A stretch of DNA of 64,000 nt from Stenopsyche tienmushanensis (GCA_008973525.1 WACJ01000367.1:186001-250000); one strand, 5' to 3'. Positions 1-12,768 are shown, counted from the first letter of the stretch. Numbers and translations: made by a program. The notes: generated by a model from the letters alone, not told the origin.

Positions 1-1077
1 TAAAACACCATAGATTTTAGATAGGATATTTATACAATGTTCATGTGTATAAATGAATTGTCGTGCAATTAATGCGATAAGTGCATGTTTAGGTTTGCTC
101 CGTGCTCGCGCGTTGATATCACTTAAATGCGCTCCGATTTTGATGATTCTTCGACTTTATCATTTATTTTCTGCGCTGTTGATATGTTGTATACTACATA
201 TTAAGCATCGTATTCTTGTTCGACGCGGGTTAAAAATAAAAGAGTTGTTGCATGCATTTTCAGTGTCGCCGGACACATTAAAGTGACGAGAGGTCGTATT
301 ACAAGTCACGACATCTGACTATCATTAGGACGGCTTCGCTATTTATTCTCACAGGTTGTAATCTACAAAATGCGCACTCTGATATTAAATAAGAGTAATA
401 TCGTCATCTATTGTCCGTGTCCATTTCAGCCATAATCTAGTTAATGTCCGTGATTATCCGGCCGATTATTCTAGATATCACACGGGAAAATCATCGAGAA
501 TTATAGACAAAATGCGCGAAAATCATCATTTTTGTTTGGGGGGAATTTGATTAAATTTTCAATATCTTTAAGTCTTCATATCTCGAGCTAAAAGTATCAT
601 AAGCTGGCAAATTTTGTATTCAATTAATATAAAATAACTCGCAACAAACTGAATGATATACATCAACACAATCTTGAGGTCATCAAACACCAACGCAGAT
701 TTGTAACAAATTTCGTAATCTGTACTATAAAAGATGCATTTAATGACTTAATATTCATTTTGTCTATATTTTACGATTTTACACACATAAGTTCATCGAT
801 CGTTTAACGATCATCAGCCTCTTAGAATACCGCATCTTCATACAATAACCCTCTATTAACAATTTAAAGTTTAGTTTCGGGAGATTAAAACGAAATGACT
901 TAATATACGACCTTTCTTTCATCATAATAATAATGCTTTCAATGCTTCATCAAGATAAATATCATCCAGTATAACACTGTCTTACATTGCCTTCTACATC
1001 ATTTTTAAATCATCGAACTAAGATGGTAAATCTCCAAAAAAAAATCCACTGTCTTTCAAAAACCATCTACATAACGA
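1..1077. other. AT-rich intergenic DNA, nothing recognised
   Basis: No reading frame with a recognisable motif, no RNA gene and no terminal inverted repeat was seen. The only open stretch (about 53-286, plus strand, 77 codons) has no conserved motif and is what chance gives in DNA of this composition. Confidence 0.5.
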
Positions 1078-1255
1078 GGGCTGCGGGAAGATGTTCTTCC
1101 CGTAGATTCATAGCTGTAATCTTTCTATCTGTAAATAAATGGTAATAGGTAAAAGGAGAGGGTTTCTGTCAGTACTTGACTACTTCCCACCACTTAACTT
1201 CATCACGATTAGATAGAAGAACAACCCCGTGTGTGAGCGAAGCCGTTTTACAAAA
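1078..1255 (+). repeat. Family Y interspersed repeat, copy 1
   Basis: This stretch aligns by eye with 31765-31960: both carry a GCGGGAAGATGT.CTTCCCG core, then a run of TCTCTC/TCTATC, then GAGAGGGTTTCTGT, then a TTCATCACG..GATAGAAGAAC block and a GTGCGAGCG-like end. The core is an imperfect hairpin, seen in better-preserved form in the copies near 13.2 and 62.0 kb (GGCTGCGGGAAG ... CTTCCCGCAGCC). No coding potential. The class of element is unknown. It abuts the 3' side of the decayed LINE that follows. Confidence 0.6.
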
Positions 1256-2340
1256 CCCCTGCCCCTAAGAGTGGCTCTGTTCCAAATGTCCGTGGAGCTG
1301 ACGCATAATCTTGGCCGTGGGATGATTTATTCTTTCTGTCTTTCCTCCACGTTAAATTGCCTTCAATATCGAGCGTATGAGGAGGTCAATGTATAATGTG
1401 GGAGGGAAATCTTGCATAAGACACTCTGGGGCTAATGGGCTCCAGAGTAGTATTGTTGTTACTCCTGGTATTGTTTATTTCATTGCTTCATTAGTCTGGC
1501 CATATTTTATTGTTGGAGAGCCGATCTGCGTCTCTCTTTCTCCCTGCCATCTTTGGCGATCATCACTTCTTCCACATATTCCCACCAAAGTCCCAGTTCT
1601 TTGCTCACTACCATGCTGTGGATCATGTCTTCAGCTTTGAGCTCAGTTATCCAGAATCATAGAGAGAATTCTGGCGATCATGAGTATCGCGTCTTCAGAT
1701 ACTGCTCTGTACACTGCGGTGACTCGGAGTGCCCCTTTCCGTTGGGCCCTGGTCAGATTCTTCCCATTGCTCTCATACCTAAGTAACTACAGAAGGATTG
1801 AGTGTATGATTTCGTTTATTATTCTTCTTCTGCACTACTTCGGCCCTTCAATATTGGACATGAGCCATCTGAGCTCGCTGGCTACTTTCTGCGCAGCTAC
1901 TTCTATGTGTTTACTGAAGGCCCTGCAGAATCCCAAGATCTGCAGAGCATTGCCTTCGTCTTCTCTACCGCCAACTGCATGCAATTTCTTCGCATCTATG
2001 CATTGATTCTGGCGAGGGATTCATTCTCTTTCGCCTCTATTTCCCATGGATGACAAGCTGTCACCAACAGCACAACATCGTCAGCAAAGGCAACAAGCTG
2101 CTATATAGACACACCGATCCTTGAGGTAGTCGCTGATGTGCTCGATTGCATACTCTGATATTCTAAGTTCTTCTTCGAGTGAGTCAATGATTATTTCCTA
2201 GCTTGCGCTGTTAAATGCATTTTTGATGTCCAGTGTTACCGTCACAATATTCTTGCTTTGCTTCACCGATCCTTTTCATGCTCTTCAGATTATCTCCAAC
2301 CCTTTCTCATTAATTGATATTGAAAAGATCTTAGTCCTAT
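1240..2340 (-). pseudogene. Decayed R1-type non-LTR retrotransposon (reverse transcriptase pseudogene)
   Basis: On the minus strand the sequence encodes broken pieces of an R1-clade ORF2. Near 2190-2250 it reads VTVTLDIKNAFNSAS, the first catalytic-aspartate block of the reverse transcriptase. At about 2059-2091 it reads AFADDVVLLVT, the catalytic FADD box. Near 1690-1760 it reads RAQRKGALRVTAVYRAVSED, closely matching the younger LINE at 44.6-45.8 kb. Near 1510-1640 it reads the C-terminal tail (IHSMV...LWWEYVEEVMIAKD...ERRRSALQQ and stop). Frames shift and stops interrupt. Compared with the younger copy, roughly 130 residues that contain the CCHC zinc knuckle are missing between the thumb block and the tail, so this copy has an internal deletion. 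The 3' UTR also resembles that of the younger copy (AACAATACCAGGAG). Dead copy; boundaries approximate. Confidence 0.85.
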
Positions 2341-2363
2341 AGTGGATCAGGTGTAGCTACACT

Positions 2364-2382
2364 ATGATGATGATGATGATAC
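2364..2382 (+). repeat. Short (ATG)n microsatellite
   Basis: About six tandem ATG/GAT units lie just upstream (relative to the LINE strand) of the decayed R1-type copy. Confidence 0.8.
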
Positions 2383-4898
2383 CTTGTAGTATAATATAGC
2401 ATCTTTATCTATCATTAAACGTCTATATTATGTCAGTCTAACGCGTCCATTTGTGGTTGTTCATGGACAGTATGACTTTTTATTGACGGTATAAGCAACG
2501 ACGATGATGCAAGTTTTGTAATTGTCAGTAATAGTACCAGTGGCACCTTGTCTCTTCTCAAGCAGCCGAGTGACTGTAACATGTACTATTTGTTCGGGTA
2601 AATCAGGTTTATAATGCGTAAAAAATTACTACTTGACTTGCCTGATGATTTTGTCATGATAAATGTACGTTTTTGTAGCCGGCCGTTTGCTGAAGACCGA
2701 CTCTTGAAGATCGACGTCACCAACCAAAATCGGATGGAATTCCTAAATTTGAATCGATTTTTTCATCTGTCCTAAGCCATAAAACTTTTTTTAATCGAAA
2801 AATTTCCTTTTGATAAAAATATATCGACAAACGCATTAGAATTCGATTGCAACTGTTGTTATGGCATAATAAGTAAGCTTCCTAAAAAAAAACACTACCG
2901 TTAACACACGATAGTACTTACAAACGAACGACGCATGAGCGATACATACCAACAATTTTCCACAGTATAATAATTTATAAAACTGTTAAAATCATCATGC
3001 ATAACTATGATTATTTTACAGATGAAATATATATATATTATCGATGAATTTTGATGTATTCATCAGAAGCACAAAATATGGCAATTAAATGATCCATACC
3101 ATAAAATAATTCGAAGGTTACAAACGACCCATTGATTCAAGGCAAAAATCTCCATTTTGCAATAAAAACGTATCGATATTAATCCGTCAATTTTATAGAT
3201 CAAATCTAACAAAATGTCCAATATACTGACGGCTTAGTTTGACAGTTACAACGTATAATGATCTCAAATACAAGCTGATGCTATCATCTAAGATTATGAT
3301 CATGCTTATTGATAATCGATTATTAATTAATTAATGTCATCTGTGACTTAGTATATTTTTATATATTAAATATATAAATACAAAATTTTGTATTTAATAA
3401 AAATGCAAATTTAGTATTAAGCGGACATTTCATGTGAAAATTCATAGTTTTAATTTCCATCCATAAATTTGTATAATATCAGAAATTTCTTCATCAGTAT
3501 CATCTTGCACTAGTAATTCTTGAATGCCTTCTGCATCCAAGTCGTTAAAGCCTTCTCCTTCTATAGATTTTAATCTCCTCTTTGTATGATAAATAGAAGA
3601 TGCATATTTATCCATCGAAATGATATAAAATTACAAGCAAATTATATAAATCCTAAGCTCTCGAGAAAATCGATGATACAATCATACCCACGCAATTTCT
3701 TCCATACATTAAACATGGTTTAGTTTATGCTTTGTTTGTCATTGATGGTAGTGAGATAGCATCTCTCATATAATATTTAACCGACCTTCACCACTCCAGT
3801 GTGTCTGCACCTGTATAAATCGACGACTGCTCGAGCTGGTGCACAAGATCAAGGTTAGGGTGCAAGTAGAATAACAAGTTGCTCCGTCAAGATGGATTAT
3901 GCTATGCATTAGCTGCAGGTCTGCAAGCGAAGCCACAAGATGCAATGCATTCCATTTCGTTACATAAATCGCCAACTTCATTGATCTTATTTTAACATCG
4001 TCCTGAATAAATGTATTCAATTAAAAAGGACGCTCCAGACCGATCGCGCCTGATAAGATCCTGGCTTCATATATCAGAGTCGCGGCCTTAACACTCTGCA
4101 GAACGGCTTTAAAAAAACATTGTCTCACGATGAACGCGTCGGAATCAAATGAGCACATATATCAATTTTATAAAATATGCGAGAAAAATCCGCATGTAAT
4201 ATGTAAGTGCGAAGATCAATTAGCGCTGTTTAAAAGTGCCTCAACACTATAACGTGACTTAATCAACCGTTTGAGATTATCATTATGTTAACTAACTTGG
4301 CTGCCATAAAAATTTACTGCTTCATGGTTTTAATTATAATAATATGTGCTAAACCTCTCAGCTTTTATGACATACTGAGAGTTGGAAGTAAATTGGCTTA
4401 ATTGTTGGACAGCTTTGATTCTCTCTTTTAACATCGACTTTATAAGACATCGTCATGTGAAGATCTTCATACGGCTTTGATTCAAAATACAAGCTTGAGT
4501 TAAATATTTTAAATATTACATCTACCAGACCAAGTGTTACTAATTTAATTTAATTAGCAATGTTGAAATTTAAAATTTTCAAATATATTGAAAAATATTT
4601 GTATTTTATTAATCTGAGCCTAATTTTCACAGGAGATTCCTTTATGAGATTATTTTTCATATGGTCATTTTAAACAGAATTTTTATCTGGAACACAATCT
4701 GGATTTGAGCTTGGACTAGAAATGCACTAATATGCAAGATCTGCAATCTGGTATATTAACACGCATTCAAAAACCACAAATAGAAAGCAAATTAAAGCAA
4801 TAATTACAGCTTAAATTATAACCAGAATAGATCCTGGCTTTCCCATGGCGATTCGCCGCTTTAAATTTTTGATGTATATATTATTCAATCAAACACTA
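2383..4898. other. Intergenic DNA, nothing recognised
   Basis: AT-rich with many short A and T runs and TAAT-rich stretches (for example 3310-3420). No open frame longer than about 85 codons and none with a motif I recognise. No inverted-terminal structure was noticed. Confidence 0.5.
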
Positions 4899-4900
4899 TA

Positions 4901-5215
4901 CAAGTTGTTTGCATATGGACTGATATTATTTTTCTTTTTGGGGGTTAAAAGAGTCTTTTGTTACGTTTCATATATAAACTCTATGTCGTAAGTGTCAGGT
5001 TGTCGAAACATTTTGAAAAAATACCCGAAATTTCACCTTTAAATCGTTATAACTTTTTAATCTGTGGTTGTAATAGCACGAAATAACTATTTTTATATTT
5101 TGCATTATATTTTTGATCAAAATAAAGTATTATTTTGCGCAATTGATTTAAAGAAAACTACTTCTGAGCTTCCAAAGTTGACTATTTTTTTGGGCACCTA
5201 TGTCGTGTAAAATAA
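4901..5215 (-). mobile_element. Left arm of a Tc1/mariner-type non-autonomous element (family M)
   Basis: The arm begins after a TA dinucleotide (4899-4900) with CAAGTTGTTTGCATATGGA and continues through a GTCAGGTTGTCGAAACATTTTG-like block, TGAAAAAATACCCGAAATTTCACC, AACTTTTTAATCTGTGG and CTTCTGAGCTTCCAAAG. It is the inverted counterpart of 8140-8575 and of 20465-20773, and matches the 52073-52140 end. The TA target and CAGGGTGTTT-like terminus are those expected of the Tc1/mariner superfamily. The arm is non-coding. Confidence 0.7.
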
Positions 5216-5219
5216 TTGT

Positions 5220-5812
5220 TTTGCACGTCCCTAGACAAAGAAATCCAGTAGTGTCAGATCTGGAGACCGTGCGAAATCCATTGGTGTCAGATCTGGAGAC
5301 CTTTTTTTTTTGGGTCCCACCACGTACCTCCGTACTCGCATTGTGATCGAATTACACCGGTTATCGCAGACACACACTTGCAATAAACAAAAAGTACGCC
5401 ATATCCAGATGCCAATCAATTGTTCTGATGAATCTACAATTAACAAAAATGGAGGGAGTAAACTATGAAGTTATTCCCCGTAGATTCCTCTTTCTGCACA
5501 TTTGGTACCAAAACTATTACAAAACTGTTTGAATGAGCCGAATGCGCGGGGACCAGCCATTAGATCTGCGTGTGAAACAGGTCCTGAAACGGAACCTCTG
5601 ATACATTGCAGGACACATTCCCGATCGACCTTCATGCTCGGACATGACCATAGTACATGATTCCATAGTCATGTCCGTATCTCGACATGACGTGCCCTAG
5701 ACCGTGCGAGCCACGGAATAGACAAAAAAATCCCCAGACAAAAAAATCCAGTGGTGTCAGGTCTGGAGACTGTGCGAGCCACGGAATATTCACAATTCCG
5801 TGGCAATTTTAT
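5220..5812 (-). repeat. Transposase-derived minisatellite units (family M core)
   Basis: Units reading CACGTCCCTAGACAAAG ... GTGTCAGATCTGGAGACC on the plus strand occur at about 5223-5300 (two units, the second shortened) and again near 5690-5812. The minus strand of a unit translates in one frame as ARSPDLTPLDFF, the block around the third catalytic aspartate of a Tc1/mariner-type transposase. The surrounding transposase is absent. DNA between the two clusters (5310-5690) has no recognised feature. Confidence 0.7.
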
Positions 5813-8139
5813 TTGTTATAGAATGATCTATTATCGGATAGCTTGGGTTAAAATGATAAATATTTGAATCTCATCTAGTAGATTTACGCTTCTAGATGCA
5901 AGTTACGCTTCAATTGACAATGAGACCAGGGTTTAGATTAGCACAATTGTACGATGGGAATAATAAAGTTCGTATGCAGAAGCATACTGTCCTTTGTTGT
6001 TCATGACCGTTACAAACCTGATTGTTCTTCGAGGTAACCTATGATCACTTCGAAACCGTAAGTAAATAATGATTAGAAGTTGCGCGATATTCATTACAAC
6101 GTCATGTGGCCTATACGAAATAACTGTTTGTGGATTTGCCATCAATAATTCGGATGGATCTTAACATAAATTGGCGCAGATCAGACTGGAAGATCGTTAG
6201 GGGACTACCGAATAAAAAATTGTTTTGATGAAGATATTAAGTAATTACGATTATGATGTGCTAAGAATGCCTTTGTCGGCCCATATAGACATGATGGATT
6301 TAAAAAATCTATCCTTGTAGGGTTGGTTTTTATGAAGATGATTACCATCGTGTTGCTTTATGTATGCCTTTGTATTTTGACGGTTTTTTTGCGTTAAAAT
6401 TCATCGGAACGTTTTCGAATCCATGTGGAAAAAATGATTCGAGTACTATCAATTTTTTTGTCATTGTAAAATTACTACTGGCTTCTTTGTGGTCACACGA
6501 TCAAAAACAAAAAAAAATATGTTTCTTACAGCGATATAAAAGAAAAATGTCTCTTGTTGAAGTTCCCAAACCTTTATTTGCCAGAGCAAATGTATTCTAG
6601 GTCGAAAATTTGAAGCAAACGTAAATAAATAGGCGCCCATCTCGCGCAGACTCGCGGGCGACCTTTCACCATTCTAGTCTCTCATTGTCATTCACAAAAT
6701 GTTAAATATATGTAAAGTGTGTAAAATGTACCGTAATATTGTGTCCTTGACCGCCAACGGCACACTTATAATCCTCGTAACTTTTTGGGGATTAATGTTT
6801 CACCATACCGGTTTTTATTCGGAGCTACCTTTGGTTGTTGGTGCTTGTCTTAATGCCCGAATCGACAGGAATCTCGACGGCGCTCATATGTGCTTCTTCT
6901 TTGGATAGATGGAATTTGACCGCCGATGGGATCCGAAATATCCGATGTGATAAATTAAGCCGAATTTCCGGTATTCGAAAGCCTCTGAGACGCCTTCGAT
7001 GCAAATTCGTAACAGATTCCTATAAAACTGGGCATTTGACATAATCATCTTGCGGTGACAATAAATAAGTTTAATGTCCGATTTCGTCCGAATCCATTTT
7101 TAATAGAACCAGACGAAGAAGATGGCTATATTTGTTTGAGTTTTATTGCGTTTAAACCTGTGTCCGAGTTTCACTTTGAGACTTCGAACTGAAACTAAAT
7201 TGAAAACGTTATCTTTGTCGGAACGAAAATCGGAACTTAGCTGTTGTTTTTCGGTTCATCCTGTTATATCAATACTTCAGATAATATTATTGTCAAGTCG
7301 AATTCTAGCTTGTAATCTTGAGGGACGCCAACGAGAAAAAGCTGTGCTTCGCGAAGCTGAGGAGAGGTGAAACTTTAAGCCCGTTTTGCTCGAAACTACT
7401 TTTTCCAAGCTCATGGAAGTACTCCCACAGGCCCTAGAATAGTATTCTTTATGAAATTTGGCATATATGTGTATAATAAACGTTTTCATCGTATAGACTA
7501 CAATTATCTAAAAATATTCAAAATTGTTTATTAAATGAACAAAAAATTACAAAAAATGTTGATAAAAACACAATTTTTTCTTCAATTGCTCATTATTTTT
7601 TTATTTTCCAATAGTTTTTTTTAGTTATAGTCTAAGCTATGCATAATATTATACAAAGTGAAAATATGTTTAATTTTTTTGCTACAAATTACCTGTTCTG
7701 GACATAAGACTTCCGTGGTGAAGAATGTCATCGCTTGCGCACCGACATACGTGGTTCCCTCCACTCTTATACATATTTTGTTTAGGTTATCAAGTCAAAA
7801 TCTGTTTCTTAGATTAATTATTTATATTATATTTGTCATTATAATTAGTTATATGTAGTTAGTATTAGTAGTTATGAAATAAGGAATAAAATATTCTAAA
7901 TTATGCTAGAAAATAAGTTTTTAAGACAAATAAAAACACCTAAAAATAAAAAAAAATCCATGGAAACTGAACCGAAAACCCGTAAAATTGTTATCTTTGT
8001 CGGAACGAAAACCGTAACCGAACCAATATAAATAATTGGAATTGAACCGAAATGAAAAAAATAACGATTCCAAGCCTTGATTGTGATTGTTTCAAATTCA
8101 AGTTAAGAGTATTTTTAATTAATTTTTGTTGCATTTCTG
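5813..8139. other. Unrecognised DNA between the two family M arms
   Basis: Holds several 60-80-codon open stretches without recognised motifs (for example about 6364-6600 and 6699-6908 on the plus strand). A 21-bp string beginning TTATCTTTGTCGG and ending GAACGAAAA occurs at 7210-7230 and again at 7990-8010, the second inside a CCGAAAACC/CGTAACCGAACC-rich block that resembles ends of hAT-type elements. I could not define termini, so no element is called. Confidence 0.45.
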
Positions 8140-8575
8140 CTAATCAAATTTTGTCCCCAATAAGCGGCTTTTTCACTTATCAGCGTCTCAATTAAGACAT
8201 TCCAGCCCGCTATGTTTCGCATTAAGTGCTGCCTGGAGTTCACAAAAATTTCAAAGAATTTGCAAAACCATACGTGTTGTTATACCATTAGTTGATTTTG
8301 TGTGAATTTGGAAACTCAGAAGTAATTTTCGAAAAATCAATTGTATAAAATAATGATTTATTTAGATCAAAAATACATTGCAAAATACAAAAATATTCCG
8401 TGTTATTATAACCACAGATTAAAAAGTTATGACGATTTAAAGGTGAAATTTTGAGTATTTTTTCAAAATGTTAAAATCCATTTAGATAATCCTGACATTT
8501 AGGACATAGCAAAACATAGCAAAATAACTCCCTAATTCCCAAAAAATTTTTTTGATCCATGTGCAAAACATCCTG
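8140..8575 (+). mobile_element. Right arm of a Tc1/mariner-type non-autonomous element (family M)
   Basis: Runs from AATAAGCGGCTTTTTCACTT through CTCAGAAGTAATTTTC, CACAGATTAAAAAGTTATGA, GACGATTTAAAGGTGAAATTT and TTTTTTCAAAATG to a GATCCATGTGCAAAACATCCTG terminus. This is the same order as the right half of the copy at 20465-20773 and the inverse of 4901-5215. Together the two arms may bound one 3.7-kb element, or they may be two separate solo ends; the internal sequence does not settle this. Confidence 0.7.
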
Positions 8576-8774
8576 CATAATATTTTGCATTAAATGCCCA
8601 AACTATAATATACGTGTTTCCCCATGAAGGGACTTAAAAAAGTGCCGTGCAAATCCCGCGTTTTCAAGTAAGCGGATCGGAATGAGTTGAATATATGCTA
8701 TCATATCTAAATAGATACAAATTATTGGAAAATTAGGGTTTATTCATTTATTGGGATATTTATTTTTTTGTGCG

Positions 8775-9526
8775 TTAGGGATCTAATTGATCCTTATTAT
8801 AATGGGGGATAATGAGGTTATTTTTGGCACAAGATGGTCCATAATTGTCATTTTTCTTACATAGGCATTGCTTGGATATCTCAAAACGTTTGTTTATAGT
8901 GTCATACATATGTAAATATAGTGTTGAACTTCTTTGACCGCATTTAGCACGCACTACATAGAAACCGTCATCATTACATGAATCCGTCTGAAGAGCTCGC
9001 TGTTGTTCCGCAGCGGCGATTGAATAAGATTGATGATATAACGCTGAGCAAAAAGACTGCTGAACGACGAAGCAATGTCTCTCGCACAAAAGATGGCAAA
9101 ACGAAGAAGAAAGAGTGGACTGAATTTCCAATCGTGACGATATAAATCAACTGTTGCAAGTACAGTAAACTGACGAAAAAAAATCGACATTCCAGATTGA
9201 GCATTGCCAATTCGTTTATATGCCAATTCTTCAGTATGCACAATGAACGAGGTTAGCGAAGGCATCTTGGATGAATATGGAAGTGGCTGATGATGGCGTT
9301 GACCTGATAATGCACACTGGGTCATTGCATTTGTATTGACTGCCGACTTATTGACCCAGTCCGCCCACATTAGCAATGGACAAACAGACCCAAAACCGGC
9401 TCTCCCACGCTCCTCGGAGACAATCATAGTGTCCTTTAGCTGAATAAATCCCAAATACATGAATTTTTGCCAATAAAAAAAATGATCAAAGCACAAGATT
9501 AAGGATCTGTGATCATATGAAGACAT
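8775..9526 (-). other. Overlapping unrecognised open stretches
   Basis: Two overlapping frames on the minus strand stay open for 118 codons (8775-9131) and 190 codons (8954-9526), long for DNA this AT-rich. The local G+C is higher than in the flanks. I recognise no domain, catalytic motif, signal peptide or repeat in either frame. The longer frame has clustered aromatic residues and no convincing initiator context. It could be a decayed transposon gene or chance. Not called as a gene. Confidence 0.25.
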
Positions 9527-9981
9527 TACTACTTTTGTCCGTGTCTAATGCTTCGAGGAAAAAATCGTAATAATGATCTTTGTGATTGAACAATCCGGCC
9601 GAAATTGTCATACATGACTGGCAAATATGTATTCTAATAAGTTTTTTTGGGTATTCTTTTTGACTATATTGTGCTGGTTATAATGATGTTTGTTTGATCG
9701 AGACGTTAAAAAAGTTATCGTTGATCATTCAATCATCACACCTCGGATTAATCAGTTGTATAGGACAATACATACATTTTGAGGAGTCAAGAACGTATGG
9801 ATTTAGATCATTAAAAATTATCACTGACGAAAATATTTAAGTTAATTCCATGCCAATTAGATTCTAAATAACGAACGACCTTAAAGTTCGTATTATTATT
9901 TGTTATAGCTTTCCTTTCTTGAACAATGCAGAACGCTAAAGTGAAACTCGGACATTTGCACGTTTCAAATGTAATTAGATG

Positions 9982-10205
9982 TTCTTCTTCGGATAACTTC
10001 ATTTTGTAATGAGAGTTCGTAATCGTTCATGTTCGTGTATGGCGTTCGATTGCGAGGCGTTCATTCGTCATGTCAACGGTCTGAAAAGCGGACCGGTTGG
10101 ACACACAGACCTTGTGGCCACTCCTTCCTCTTTTTGAGCCTTTTGCGGCATTTTCGGGGATAAATGCGTACCCGGGGCCATCTGTATGATTACGGAAGTC
10201 CCCTC
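9982..10205 (+). repeat. Family X repeat, copy 1 (left inverted arm)
   Basis: Contains GTTCTTCTTCGGATAACTT, GAGAGTTCGTAATCGTTC, GCGATTGCGAGGCGTT-like and GGTCTGAAAAGCGGACCG (itself an imperfect palindrome), then ATAAATGCGTACCC and ATTACGGAAG. The same blocks occur in reverse order and complement at 12769-12992, and the inner part occurs directly at 57925-58070. Non-coding. Confidence 0.8.
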
Positions 10206-10679
10206 AGAGGTTTTCAAACATCCCTTCACCCATAAAAAAATATATTTATCTATCCTAGTTTCTTCTTCACTAGAAATTAAGAATGAGTGTATTCTTGGGG
10301 ACATGAATATTAAATTCCAGTTTTGTAGAGCCGTAACTAGGATATGAAGCGCTCGTGGAAAGTATCTAACTTAAACCCCCCACCCCCCCGGATATCCAAT
10401 TGTTTTTTTAAAGTTAAATGGAATATATTAAATACTCTTACAATGTATGTTTTAAAATAATATACAAAGAGAGTCCTAAAAGTGCCCGACCTAACTTATA
10501 GATAGCAGTTGTTGCACTGTTTTAAAAAATACTATAATAGAAAGTATCTAGACACAAAGTTGCTTGTAGCAAGAGATGTAGTGGCCCTAAGGTTTGAATG
10601 CTCAATCGGTCCGCTTTTCGGACTGCTGATATGGCGACTGAGCAAATCATACGGCCTCATCTAACCTTTCCTTCACCAT

Positions 10680-10785
10680 GATGTATATACTACAACTCGG
10701 CTCTATTAATGGGAATATCGATATGAAATATAATATATACGGGGTTCGGAATTTCTAATCTATACATTAGGTCGGATGGGAGGGG
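10680..10785 (+). repeat. Family W (hAT-like) fragment
   Basis: Matches 37180-37290 in the same orientation: TACTACA(A/C)CTCG, TAATG..AATATCGATATGAAATATAATA and ATACGGG(G/C)TTC. Only the central part of the family is present. Confidence 0.7.
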
Positions 10786-12332
10786 GCTATGGCATGTTAA
10801 AATCACACATCTATTGATTCGTTTGGCAGTTTGAAGTATGTTGATATTAACACAATGGGAACTGCATGATGACCCCGTTCAATCGGATTTAACAACAGTT
10901 CATTCATTATATGCTTAATCATGCTTAATCCATGAAATTGCCTGTCCCAATTATACAGTGAATCGACCCAAATAAACGCAGGAAACCCAAGCCGAATATT
11001 TATTCGGTAAAGAACTTGTTGATGAGTTCGTATAATTGCGATGCATATGAATCGCATGATAGTAAAATGTCCATATGTCATTAAAAATGCAATATTTATT
11101 GGAATGCTTTTAAATATTAATGACGCAGTAAAATATTAAATTGATTGGACTTTTATGTGTTGGAATTTCATATACAAATTTCGACGCAGGAAATGAGTTT
11201 AATGGGACACAAATGTATTAAAATGCAAATGGTTGAATTTATTTGCGTGTCGTCATTGGAAGATATGTGTATTTTTTGTTAATATTTTTTTATGAACGAT
11301 TTATCAAAGAGAACAGTAGGGGTCCTGTGATACAATTTAGATAATGTTTTGAGCGTCGTTAGCATGAAATAAAAAATAATTCGATCGTATCTATAGTAAT
11401 CATGATCGACAGTAGTTGGGGGGGCTTTTGTAAATTTTCGCCAATCTCGTCGCAGAATATCGTTTTTATTGTTTCGGAGCGATACAACGAGCGAATGATA
11501 TCATTGCCATAAAAAAGGATACGTCTTCGCTTGAAAAATTGTATTATAACGACGTAAATTGAATGTTGACTCTTCACCGCGATCTTCTTCTCTATGGGAT
11601 GTATTTTTTGCCGATCGGATTATAGAAAAGACGCCGAAGTTGTTTGTCTTCTTTTTCGATCGGAAAAAAGTGTACGTAAGAAGAAGATTCGGGTATCACG
11701 ACTCTTTTTCACGACGTATTATAAAGGATGTTCGGTTCCGCGTCAATTCGAAGATCCATCTTCAGGTCGACAACACCGCAGTTATGCCATTTTTTTGTCA
11801 TCGGCCAAGAACAGAAGAGTGGTGCTCATCGCCATAGAATCTTAATGTGGCATATCAATAATATTTACATAGTATTTTAAAGCTTTCCCCGTCTATATAT
11901 AGAAATAACTGCAGCTCTCAGACTGAATTTATCAGATAGATTCCGCGAGGGAAAGATAGAAAACGGGTTGAGCGCGATAATAAAATTTATATTCTAGTAT
12001 TATACTAAATAATATACATTCAGGTTATTTAAGATGATCTGAAGATAAGCATTCATAATCAATTTGTTGTATTTGGGTCTTCTTAAGACTTTGAATTCAT
12101 TAGCATATCCGATCAAGATTATACTACAATTAGCCTCTAACAAAAAAGCGACGTATATCTTATAGTGCCAAATTATTTTTAATTTTACAATAGACGCTAG
12201 ATCAAGTGTTACCAAATTCAATTCATTTTTAACATAAATAAAATCATTATGAATCGTACTATTAAATATTTCAATGGAATCGATCGCATTGAATCGTAAC
12301 AATGAGCATCATTTTTAGAAACGTTTTTTAAA

Positions 12333-12435
12333 AATGCGTGCACCGTTGCTGGTTGGGTAGAGACTCGCAGGAGGCGGAAATCGGACGAAAGTCATCGGTT
12401 AGCCTTGGCGGGAAGACGTCCTTCCTTAAGTGCGC
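12333..12435 (+). repeat. Family Y repeat fragment, copy 2
   Basis: Matches 13100-13175: GCGTGCACCGTTGC, GCAGGAGGCGG, GTCATCGGTTAGCCTTGG and GGGAAGACGTCCTTCC. Truncated at the hairpin. Confidence 0.7.
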
Positions 12436-12768
12436 CAGTAGACCTTTCAAAAAACGTTGTACATCGCATATTGATTGAATATTTGGACTATTTGAAATAT
12501 GGGTTCATCACTTTGCATCTGAAACATGCCAACCCGCTCAACAAAAGTGCACAGCAAGGTGCAAAGCTGGAATTTAATATTCATGCCACTTACGTCCTTA
12601 GCGCGGGGAAGAAACTAGCTAGATTTTGTAATTTAAAACTAAAAAACTAGCTAAGACAGTATAAATTAGTAAAATAGATAAATATAATTTTTATGGGTAG
12701 GGGGAAGTTTAGACTCGTTCGCGACCTCGTTTTCCGCGAGCCATTTATGTAAGTCAGTCTCTAAGGGC

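Larger units (their letters stand above)
10206..12768. other. Interior of the interval bounded by inverted family X arms
   Basis: Contains a family W fragment (about 10680-10785: AATATCGATATGAAATATAA and flanks), a short family X scrap (about 10600-10640, GGTCCGCTTTTCGG), a C-rich run at 10376-10388, and a family Y fragment at 12333-12435. No reading frame longer than about 100 codons and none with a known motif. No transposase was found. Confidence 0.5.
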
